Shown here piece by piece: positions 9,232-15,751 of a stretch of DNA of 26,384 nt. The position numbers were made by a program, and so were the translations under genes. The notes under the pieces are model-generated. The model was not told the origin of the DNA and searched no databases. It worked only from the letters and a program-made list of their open reading frames with translations. The stretch comes from JBBIPZ01 sp037442505 [NCBI: Deltaproteobacteria bacterium]. GTDB taxonomy: Bacteria; CALINM01. The first letter of the stretch is position 1, and the number at the start of each line of letters is the position of its first letter. The stretch lies in the NCBI GenBank assembly GCA_037442505.1, contig JBBIPZ010000027.1, positions 1 through 26,384 on the forward strand, in the 5' to 3' direction.

Positions 9232-10962
9232 ATGAAAAACAAACAATTGTCAATAATTTTTAATGAAATTGGAGACATGCTGGATTTTTTAGGTGATAAC
9301 CCTTTTCGTGTAAGGAGTTATAAAAGGGCCGCTCAAATAATTAATGGATTGAATGATGATATTGAAACGCTTTTTAATTCTGGGGCATTATCAAAGATTA
9401 AAGGTATAGGAGAGGGTTTACTAACAAAAATTGAAGAGTTTATTAAGACTGGAGAAGTTCATTATCATAAGGAGCTCAGGGAAAAAATCCCATCAGGCTT
9501 ATTAGAATTATTAAATGTTCCTTATTTAGGTCCTGCTACATTGAGAACGCTTTACAAAACATTGCATATTACCAGCATGGACGAGCTAATTAAGGCATGT
9601 GAGGATAAACTCCTCAGGAATCTTTCTAATTTTGGCGCAAAAAGGGAAGAAAACATAATTAAAGGTTTGTTAAGGTATAAGGAATCTCATACGCGTTTTA
9701 CGCTTGGGTCGATTTATGAAGATGTTTTAGCGCTTTTAAAAAAGATTCGAGGCTTTGACAGTACTCTCAAAGTTGAAATTGCTGGTAGCTTCAGAAGAAT
9801 GAAAGAAACAATTGGAGATATTGACATTTTGGCAACTTCTAAAAATCATAAAGAAGCTATAAACAGTTTTTGCAGGTTAGATGATGTGAAAGATGTTATT
9901 GCAGAAGGGGAAACCAAAGCCTCTGTGATGCTTGTGAGCGACCTTCAGGCGGATATAAGGGTGGTAAATGAGGCATCATTTGGGGCATGTTTGCAATACT
10001 TTACTGGCTCAAAAGAGCATAACGTAAAATTGAGAAGTATAGCCAAAAGCCAAGGATTAAAAATTAACGAGTATGGAGTTTTTAAAGATGACATAATGAT
10101 TGCTGGCAAAGACGAATATGATGTTTATAAGATACTAAATTTACAATGGATTCCGCCAGAGATGCGTGAAGATACAGGTGAAATTGAACTCGCTCAAAAA
10201 AACGCTTTGCCTGAAATTATCGATTACAATGATATAAAAGGAGATGTTCATTTACATTCAACATATAGTGATGGTGGTGAAAGCATTGAAAATATGGCGT
10301 TAGCCTGTATAGCTTTAGGTTATCAATATATGGTGGTGACGGATCATTCTCAAAGTCTTAAAATTGCAAAAGGATTGGATGTTGAAAGGCTAAAAAAGCA
10401 GTGGGAAGAGATAGATAATTTAAACAAAAAGTTTAATAATTTCAGAATATTCAAAGGTAGCGAAGTTGATATAAAAAAGGATGGAACATTGGACTACCCT
10501 GACGAAATTCTCGAACAGCTTGATTTTGTGATTGCATCAATTCATTCAGGTTTTAAAGAAGACGAAAAAACGCTCACAAATAGAATCATAAAAGCAATGG
10601 AAAATCCTTTTGTAACATTAATTGGACATCCCACTGGCAGAATTATCAATATAAGGGATCCATACGACTTAAATCTTAAAGAGATATTTAAAGTTGCATC
10701 TGAAACAAAAACATACTGCGAGATTAACTCGTATTACGAAAGACTTGATCTTAATGATGTTAACTCAAGAATCGCAAAAGAATACGGAGTAAAATTTTGT
10801 CTGGGAACCGATGCCCATAATTCTTTGCAGTTAAAGTATATTAGGTTTGGTATAGCTCAAGCAAGGCGTGGCTGGTTGTCAAAAAATGATGTGATAAATA
10901 CATTAACGCTTTCGGAATTTGAATCTGCAATAAGGGCAAAAAGAAGGACTTTTGGTTGCTAA
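9232..10962 (+). CDS. polX: Bacterial family X DNA polymerase with PHP domain
   Basis: A gap-filling repair polymerase with an associated phosphoesterase or 3'-5' exonuclease. The 576-aa length is normal. Domains in order: N-terminal 8-kDa-like region with helix-hairpin-helix (IKGIGEGLLTKI, about 56-67); a second HhH (NVPYLGPATLRTL, 95-107); the polymerase core with GS (185-186), GDIDIL metal aspartates D196 and D198, and the third aspartate in QADIRVV (D241); then the PHP domain from about 338 with HLHSTYSDG, TDHS, SIHS, GHPTGR and GTDAH metal-binding motifs all intact. Divergent from the GGDEF gene and followed by an intrinsic terminator. Confidence 0.96.
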   Translation: MKNKQLSIIFNEIGDMLDFLGDNPFRVRSYKRAAQIINGLNDDIETLFNSGALSKIKGIGEGLLTKIEEFIKTGEVHYHKELREKIPSGLLELLNVPYLGPATLRTLYKTLHITSMDELIKACEDKLLRNLSNFGAKREENIIKGLLRYKESHTRFTLGSIYEDVLALLKKIRGFDSTLKVEIAGSFRRMKETIGDIDILATSKNHKEAINSFCRLDDVKDVIAEGETKASVMLVSDLQADIRVVNEASFGACLQYFTGSKEHNVKLRSIAKSQGLKINEYGVFKDDIMIAGKDEYDVYKILNLQWIPPEMREDTGEIELAQKNALPEIIDYNDIKGDVHLHSTYSDGGESIENMALACIALGYQYMVVTDHSQSLKIAKGLDVERLKKQWEEIDNLNKKFNNFRIFKGSEVDIKKDGTLDYPDEILEQLDFVIASIHSGFKEDEKTLTNRIIKAMENPFVTLIGHPTGRIINIRDPYDLNLKEIFKVASETKTYCEINSYYERLDLNDVNSRIAKEYGVKFCLGTDAHNSLQLKYIRFGIAQARRGWLSKNDVINTLTLSEFESAIRAKRRTFGC

Positions 10963-10980
10963 AATTTTGATATTAATAAT

Positions 10981-11016
10981 AAAAAACTTTTAAAAGTTGA
11001 CTTTAAAAGTTTTTTT
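10981..11016 (+). terminator. Intrinsic terminator after polX, overlapping the next promoter
   Basis: AAAAAACTTTTAAA (10981-10994) pairs with TTTAAAAGTTTTTT (11002-11015) around a 7-nt loop and ends in a T-run. The stem is AT-rich, so efficiency is uncertain. The loop and 3' arm contain the -35 and spacer of the mltD-like gene's promoter. Confidence 0.6.
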
Positions 11017-11026
11017 AAGCTAAGAT
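10997..11026 (+). promoter_or_regulatory. Sigma70 promoter of the mltD-moeA operon
   Basis: TTGACT (10997-11002), 18-bp spacer, TAAGAT (11021-11026). The ATG of the mltD-like gene is only 9 nt beyond the -10 box, so transcription would start at or within a base or two of the initiation codon. Confidence 0.55.
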
Positions 11027-11034
11027 TAATTCCT

Positions 11035-12222
11035 ATGAAAAAATTGTTTTTTTTGATGCTTTGTATCAATTTGTTTTTATCCTTATATTATCCTGAAGCC
11101 TCATTTGCTGTGGAAGAAGTCAATCATACTCCTCAATCGAATACTGCTATGGTCAGCGTCAACAACAACAATCAAGAAGTTGAAATAAGAAAAGAACTAA
11201 AAAAATTGATGAATACTGATAATAGTGATGATGGTAGTACAACTCAATCGCCAGGGCAAAAGAGCCCTTCCGAAAAAAACATTGTTGACAACAACACAAT
11301 GGTTTTAAACTCTGTCTTGTGGGGTGTTTCCAGCAACCCGAAAGTTGATTATTTCATAAACTATTTTAAAACTAAGATTAGAGAACGTTTTAAAATTTGG
11401 CTTTCGCGTTCTTCTAAATATCTGCCACTGATATCGAAGATATTTGAGGAGCATGGTATTGCACAAGAACTTATTTTTTTACCTCTGATAGAGAGTGGTT
11501 TTTCCCCTTATGCCACTTCTCGAGCGCAGGCTGTTGGAATATGGCAGTTTATGAGAGGTACAGCTGTCAAATATGGTCTTAGGGTTGATAAATTTGTTGA
11601 TGAACGAAGGGATCCCGAAAAGTCCGCAAAGGCTGCTGCACTTTACTTAAAAGACCTTTACAATATGTTTGGTTCGTGGGATTTTGCCCTTGCTGCTTAC
11701 AATGCAGGTGAAGGTAAAATTATGAGGACCATGAGTTCAGTTGGTTCGAAAGATTTTTGGGAAGTTATTGCCAACAGAAAGATTAAAAGGGAAACTAAAG
11801 AATATGTTCCTCGTTTTGTGGCTGCCACATTAATTGCAAAAGATCCAGAAGAACATGGTTTTGATGATATTGAATACGAAACTGGCATTGAATATGAAGA
11901 AGTATCTTTACCTCCAAAAACTACGTTGCAATCTATAGCAAAAGTTATAGATGTAGATGAGAATTTGATAAAACATCTAAATCCTTCTATCAAGCATGGT
12001 TTCTTGCCTCCTGATACCTATTATCATGTGAAAGTCCCCAAGGATAAAAAAGAGTTGTTAATAAGCAAGATACACCTTCTTAAGGTAGCGGATGCTAAGT
12101 TGGTCAAAAAAGTTATGGCAATGAAAGAAAGAAGGACGTTTTCAAAAAAATATAAAGTAAAAAGAAATAAACATAAAAAAATTGCCAATGCTAAAAACAT
12201 CAATTTCAATAAAAGAAGCTAA
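11035..12222 (+). CDS. MltD-like membrane-bound lytic transglycosylase
   Basis: Predicted to cleave peptidoglycan glycan strands to 1,6-anhydro ends in the periplasm. The 395-aa precursor has a signal peptide (1-25, ending EASFA; no lipobox), a low-complexity Asn/Ser-rich linker (26-90), and a family-1 SLT domain (about 125-235) with the catalytic glutamate E153 in LIESGF and the motifs AVGIWQFM and ALAAYNAGEG. A LysM-like stretch follows (about 288-335, TTLQSIAKVIDVDENLIKHLNP), then a very basic Lys/Arg tail. The signal peptide fixes the start although there is no Shine-Dalgarno. Its end overlaps moeA by 35 nt. Confidence 0.88.
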   Translation: MKKLFFLMLCINLFLSLYYPEASFAVEEVNHTPQSNTAMVSVNNNNQEVEIRKELKKLMNTDNSDDGSTTQSPGQKSPSEKNIVDNNTMVLNSVLWGVSSNPKVDYFINYFKTKIRERFKIWLSRSSKYLPLISKIFEEHGIAQELIFLPLIESGFSPYATSRAQAVGIWQFMRGTAVKYGLRVDKFVDERRDPEKSAKAAALYLKDLYNMFGSWDFALAAYNAGEGKIMRTMSSVGSKDFWEVIANRKIKRETKEYVPRFVAATLIAKDPEEHGFDDIEYETGIEYEEVSLPPKTTLQSIAKVIDVDENLIKHLNPSIKHGFLPPDTYYHVKVPKDKKELLISKIHLLKVADAKLVKKVMAMKERRTFSKKYKVKRNKHKKIANAKNINFNKRS

Positions 12223-13408
12223 AGAGATAATCTTAAGCAACGTTAAAGAATTATCTTCGGAAAACATTTTAACGACCGAAAGTTTAGGGCGTTATGTTTC
12301 GGAAGACGTTGTCTCGTCGTTAGACATCCCTCAATCTGATAACTCTGCTATGGATGGCTTTGCTGTTAACTCGGATGATATTGTAAATGCATCAAAAGAC
12401 AATCCTGTAACTTTAAAGATTGTCGATGAGATATATGCGGGTAAACACTCAGAACTTACTATTCCAAAAGGTTGCTGTGTCAGGATATTCACAGGCGCAA
12501 AAATTCCCGCTGGAGCTGATGCAGTTGTCAGACAGGAAGATGTTGAATTTGATAATAATACTGCCACTTTTTTTTCTTCTGTAGAAAAAGGCACTGATAT
12601 TAGAGAAGCTGGGGATGATGTAAAAAAAGGGCAGGTAGTCCTTCAAAAAGGCAGTAGAATAACCCCAGCCGCAATAGGGATGCTTGCTGCCCTTAACAAA
12701 AAAAACGTAAATGTCTTTAAAAAACCAAAAGTTTTTATTCTCGCAACGGGGAATGAGTTGATTGAATTAGGTGAACAGCTTGCTGATAACAAGATTGTCA
12801 ACAGTAATTCTTATGCACTTTCTGCAATGATTTCTGAAACAGGAGCTACTCCTGTATATGGTGGGATTGCAAAGGACGATGAAGTAGCAATAATGTCTGT
12901 TTTTGATAAAGCGCAGGAAGCGGATATAGTTATAACGACTGGAGGCGTATCTGTAGGGGAGTATGATTTAGTGAAAGATACTTTTGCAAAATGTGGTGTA
13001 GATTGGTTGTTCTGGAAGGTAAAGATTAGGCCCGGGCATCCTGTTGCCTTTGGTATGTATAATTCCAAACTTTTTTTTGGCTTACCGGGCAATCCAGTAT
13101 CAGCAATGGTTACGTTTGATCAGTTTATAAGACCTGCTATCCTAAAAATGATGGGCGCAAAAACGACCGAAAGAATTAGATTTTTTGCCACATCAACTGA
13201 TGACATTAAAAAGAAACCTGATAGAACGCATTTACTAAGAGCCAGGCTCTTTTCGTTAGATGGAGAGTTGTTTGTTGAGGTAATGAAAAATCAATCGTCT
13301 GCTGCTATAAGTACGATGTTAGACGCAAACTGTTACATAATCCTCGAAGAAAACAGAACTAAAATCAAAAAGGGTGACAAAGTTTTAGTGGAAGTATTTA
13401 AAATTTGA
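12188..13408 (+). CDS. moeA: Molybdopterin molybdenumtransferase MoeA
   Basis: MoeA inserts molybdate (or tungstate) into adenylylated molybdopterin, the last step of basic molybdenum cofactor synthesis. The 406-aa protein carries the family motifs SAMDGFAV, FTGAKIPAGADAVV, ILATGNEL, ITTGGVSVGEYD, the PGHPVAFG segment and GLPGNPVSA in order. An in-frame TTG lies two codons upstream (12182), but the ATG at 12188 is the more natural start. It overlaps the mltD-like gene by 35 nt and the next gene by 4 nt (TTGA), so it is inside an operon. It implies the cell makes molybdo- or tungsto-enzymes. Confidence 0.96.
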   Translation: MLKTSISIKEAKEIILSNVKELSSENILTTESLGRYVSEDVVSSLDIPQSDNSAMDGFAVNSDDIVNASKDNPVTLKIVDEIYAGKHSELTIPKGCCVRIFTGAKIPAGADAVVRQEDVEFDNNTATFFSSVEKGTDIREAGDDVKKGQVVLQKGSRITPAAIGMLAALNKKNVNVFKKPKVFILATGNELIELGEQLADNKIVNSNSYALSAMISETGATPVYGGIAKDDEVAIMSVFDKAQEADIVITTGGVSVGEYDLVKDTFAKCGVDWLFWKVKIRPGHPVAFGMYNSKLFFGLPGNPVSAMVTFDQFIRPAILKMMGAKTTERIRFFATSTDDIKKKPDRTHLLRARLFSLDGELFVEVMKNQSSAAISTMLDANCYIILEENRTKIKKGDKVLVEVFKI

Positions 13409-14151
13409 TAGAAAAAGCTTACGTAATCAACAATTTAGAAGATTTATCCTTATTACCACGGGACTCTAACAGGGTTTATATTGGTTCTGAGTATTGTTTA
13501 AAAGCCTTCCCTTTACAGCTGGAAAAGATAATAAAAGAGTCAAAAAAGCTAATACCAATTTCTTTGATTACTCCACCTTTGTTAGAGTCTGAACTAAGCA
13601 CCTTTTTCAAGTATTTGCATCTTTTTGAAAGGTTTGCATCTAAGGAAGATGAATTGATAATTAATGACTGGGGAGTAATGGGTTATGTCACTTCAAATGA
13701 ACAAAAACTATATAAACTGCGATTGGGACGTTTTTTAACATACCAAAAGAGAGGAACGCAGAATCGTAACAACCTGGTTCAGGATTCGAACCTTTCAGAT
13801 ATTCCTTTATTAGATAAGAAAACAGTTGAGTACTTAATTAAAATTGGTATTACCGGTATAGATATAGATTTGCCATTATATAAAATAAATCTGCCTGAAA
13901 ATCTTGAAATAAACATTGCTGTCTGTCTGCCTTATGCAGTCAATTCATATACTATAAATTGTCCTTTTACCTTTAATGGGAAAACATGGGGCAGAAAATG
14001 CAAAAGAGAATGTCTGAAAATAAAAATGTTTTATAATAATCAAGAAGTTGAGGAGCCATTTTTTCAGAAGGGAAAGGTTTACTATACAAAGTCACATTTT
14101 ATTGATTTACCTTTTGTTAAAAGAATTATAAATTTCGAATGGAACAAATAA
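13405..14151 (+). CDS. UbiV/U32-peptidase-like iron-sulfur protein, TTG start
   Basis: This 248-aa protein looks like a divergent member of the U32 peptidase / UbiV-TrhP group. Seen directly: the early strand VYIGSEYCLKAF with C31, the segment LIINDWGVMGYV (84-95), and C186-x12-C199-x3-C203. In UbiV the four [4Fe-4S] ligands are one early cysteine after an LGE-like strand plus a C-x12-C-x3-C cluster, so the spacing matches exactly. Members of this group support oxygen-independent hydroxylations (ubiquinone, tRNA) or are annotated as collagenase-like peptidases; the substrate here is unknown. C174 is an extra cysteine. The TTG start overlaps the moeA stop (TTGA). It is shorter than typical U32 proteins (about 300-400 aa). 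Confidence 0.65.
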   Translation: MIEKAYVINNLEDLSLLPRDSNRVYIGSEYCLKAFPLQLEKIIKESKKLIPISLITPPLLESELSTFFKYLHLFERFASKEDELIINDWGVMGYVTSNEQKLYKLRLGRFLTYQKRGTQNRNNLVQDSNLSDIPLLDKKTVEYLIKIGITGIDIDLPLYKINLPENLEINIAVCLPYAVNSYTINCPFTFNGKTWGRKCKRECLKIKMFYNNQEVEEPFFQKGKVYYTKSHFIDLPFVKRIINFEWNK

Positions 14152-14897
14152 CGTTAGAAAAGTTAGTATCAAAAATCCTTTCTGTATCCGATAGAAAGCA
14201 GAGGGCGTTTCTGCTAATAGAACAGTTACTGTCATTTTCGATAGAAAACCTTACAGAAATACTTGAAGACATTGTTAATTTTAGTTTAAGAGATGATTAC
14301 ACATCAAAAGAATTACTCTTTTCACTGACGGACATTTTAGAAAATATTCATACTTTTGACGATGATAGCGATATCAATAATTTGAAAAAAACAATTTCTG
14401 CTTTAACCACCTCAAATAGGACCTTAAGATTTTTTATAACTCCACCACAACCGCACCGTTTTTTAAAAAAAACTGAACAACAAACAACGGATATTTTGCT
14501 TGATTATCTGCCGCTCGGGGTAAAAAGAAGTTTTGCAAAAAAAATCGATAAAAATCTTTTAAAAAGAATGCTATTAGACAAAGACCCATTAGTAGTCAAA
14601 TATCTCCTGAATAACCCTTTGATAACAGAGAAGGATGTTCTTAAGATAGTATCAAGCCGTCCTAACACGGCAAGTGTAATAAAGGTAGTTTTTGCTTCAG
14701 ACAGGTGGGTAAAAAGCTATCATATAAAAGAGGCAATAATTAAAAACCCATACTCTCCTTTTAGAATCGCACTAACGCTTTTATTTTCTATGAACAAAAA
14801 AGAGTTAAAACAGATTGAAACAGACGCCACACTCCACCCGGAAATCAGAATCGAGGCAGAAAGAATGCAAAAGCTAAGAGGATATTCGAGTTATTAA
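14139..14897 (+). CDS. Hypothetical helical-repeat protein
   Basis: A 252-aa soluble, helix-rich protein without signal peptide. The central stretch [19 protein letters not shown] followed by [10 protein letters not shown] resembles conserved proteins of unknown function in delta-proteobacteria-like genomes, with DUF2336/HEAT-type helical repeats, but I cannot name the family. It overlaps the Fe-S protein gene by 13 nt, so it belongs to the mltD-moeA operon. It converges with tatA, the two stop codons overlapping in 14894-14897, and no terminator hairpin is apparent between them. Confidence 0.6.
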   Translation: MEQITLEKLVSKILSVSDRKQRAFLLIEQLLSFSIENLTEILEDIVNFSLRDDYTSKELLFSLTDILENIHTFDDDSDINNLKKTISALTTSNRTLRFFITPPQPHRFLKKTEQQTTDILLDYLPLGVKRSFAKKIDKNLLKRMLLDKDPLVVKYLLNNPLITEKDVLKIVSSRPNTASVIKVVFASDRWVKSYHIKEAIIKNPYSPFRIALTLLFSMNKKELKQIETDATLHPEIRIEAERMQKLRGYSSY

Positions 14898-15100
14898 TCC
14901 TTGTTTTCTTTTTTTTCGTTTTTTTCTTCTGATTTTTCTTTTGGTGTAACGTCAATGGCATCAGGTTCATTTACAGACCTTTTAAAATTTTTAATAGCTT
15001 TGCCTATTCCAGATCCTAACTCAGGTAACTTTCCCACCCCAAAAACCAAAACTACTATTACAAGAATTACTATAAGTTCAGGAAACCCAAGTCCAAACAT
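14894..15100 (-). CDS. tatA: Sec-independent protein translocase TatA/TatE subunit
   Basis: TatA forms the pore of the twin-arginine system that exports folded, often cofactor-bearing proteins. The 68-aa protein has the family layout: a short N-terminus, one membrane helix (about 7-20), the FG motif (F20-G21), an amphipathic helix (about 25-43, [18 protein letters not shown]) and a charged, Lys/Glu-rich tail. The open frame runs further upstream to 15247, but that part is the tRNA-Sec gene; the ATG at 15100 follows a strong AAGGAGG. It sits 20 nt downstream of tRNA-Sec and has no promoter of its own that I can see. No tatC is in the window. Confidence 0.95.
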   Translation of the reverse strand: MFGLGFPELIVILVIVVLVFGVGKLPELGSGIGKAIKNFKRSVNEPDAIDVTPKEKSEEKNEKKENKD

Positions 15101-15120
15101 AACTCCTCCTTTTTGAGATA

Positions 15121-15210
15121 CGGAAGTGCATGGGAATCGAACCCACCTTCCCCTCGCGAGGAACATCGGATTTGAAGTCCGTGGAGCCCACCAGGAGCCC
15201 TTGCACTTCC
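15121..15210 (-). tRNA. selC: tRNA-Sec, anticodon UCA
   Basis: The selenocysteine tRNA that reads UGA with SelB. The 90-nt gene has the diagnostic 8-bp acceptor stem (GGAAGTGC with GCACTTCC), discriminator G, anticodon TCA (15175-15173) in loop CTTCAAA, a long variable arm (TTCCTC, GCGA tetraloop, GGGGAA) and a T arm with loop TTCGATT. CCA is not encoded. In my hand fold the D stem (GGGCTC with GGCTCC) has one C-C mismatch and the anticodon stem closes with an A-A pair, so both arms are slightly weak. The promoter at 15219-15247 places the start at its first base. It shows the organism makes selenoproteins. Confidence 0.93.
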
Positions 15211-15218
15211 AGCTAAAT

Positions 15219-15247
15219 ATTTTAAAGTAACCGTTGTATATAGTCAA
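15219..15247 (-). promoter_or_regulatory. Sigma70 promoter of the tRNA-Sec / tatA unit
   Basis: Minus-strand TTGACT (15247-15242), exactly 17 bp, TAAAAT (15224-15219). The -10 box ends 8 nt before the first base of the mature tRNA, so transcription would start at the tRNA 5' end and 5' trimming by RNase P may be minimal. Confidence 0.7.
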
Positions 15248-15292
15248 CCAACTTTATATCCATGTGCCAGATCAGTGTCGATTACGTTCAGT

Positions 15293-15742
15293 TTATGGTA
15301 ATACTGTAACAGTTACAATGTCTGAGTAAGTTCCGACTGATACATTTTGTAAAGATGGAACTCTGCCATAAAGAGTAACAACACGAGGTCTATTTCTTCT
15401 AACTCTTAAAGTGACAGTGCTACTACCTCCACTCCCATCTCCCCAAATGGTTGTTCTACTAACATTGGTAAAAATATTATATGCAAGCATATCAGCAAAA
15501 TACGTGTGTTTCATATAGCGGTTGGCATAAGTACTACTATGCAATCCTCTGTCAAGTTGAATCGTAACATTCATATTTATGCTACAGAAAATAGTAACCC
15601 TTCCCAATCCATCAGTTGGTAGTGTATTTCTAACATCATAAACGCCAAAATTGATATTAGAAATATTTGTAATATTACAGACCTGAGCCTGTACAACATT
15701 ATTAAATGCAAAAAAAATCATTAAAAACAAAATCTTTTTCAT
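15293..15742 (-). CDS. Spore coat U domain subunit without donor strand (likely pilus tip)
   Basis: A secreted 149-aa protein of the spore coat U (SCPU) fold used by archaic chaperone-usher pili. It has a signal peptide (1-19, ending VVQA) and the family pattern: C22, NFGVYD (31-36), C53, a glycine-rich WGDGSGG turn and the C-terminal strand GTYSDIVTVTVLP. The mature chain begins only two residues before C22, so it lacks the N-terminal extension that donates a strand to the next subunit; the other two pilins have about 14-16 residues there. That fits a tip subunit. It is the last gene of the operon, 9 nt after the usher. Archaic pili usually have a two-domain tip adhesin, so this one is minimal. 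Confidence 0.85.
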   Translation of the reverse strand: MKKILFLMIFFAFNNVVQAQVCNITNISNINFGVYDVRNTLPTDGLGRVTIFCSINMNVTIQLDRGLHSSTYANRYMKHTYFADMLAYNIFTNVSRTTIWGDGSGGSSTVTLRVRRNRPRVVTLYGRVPSLQNVSVGTYSDIVTVTVLP

Positions 15743-15751
15743 ACTAATATT

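Noticed and set aside
9160-9246. Upstream extension of the GGDEF gene reading frame
   Set aside because: It would overlap the divergent polX start and both promoters; the added residues are a hydrophobic run translated from AT-rich promoter DNA, not a convincing signal anchor.
15101-15247. Upstream extension of the tatA reading frame
   Set aside because: This stretch is the tRNA-Sec gene and its promoter; the ATG at 15100 has a strong AAGGAGG and starts the normal TatA sequence.
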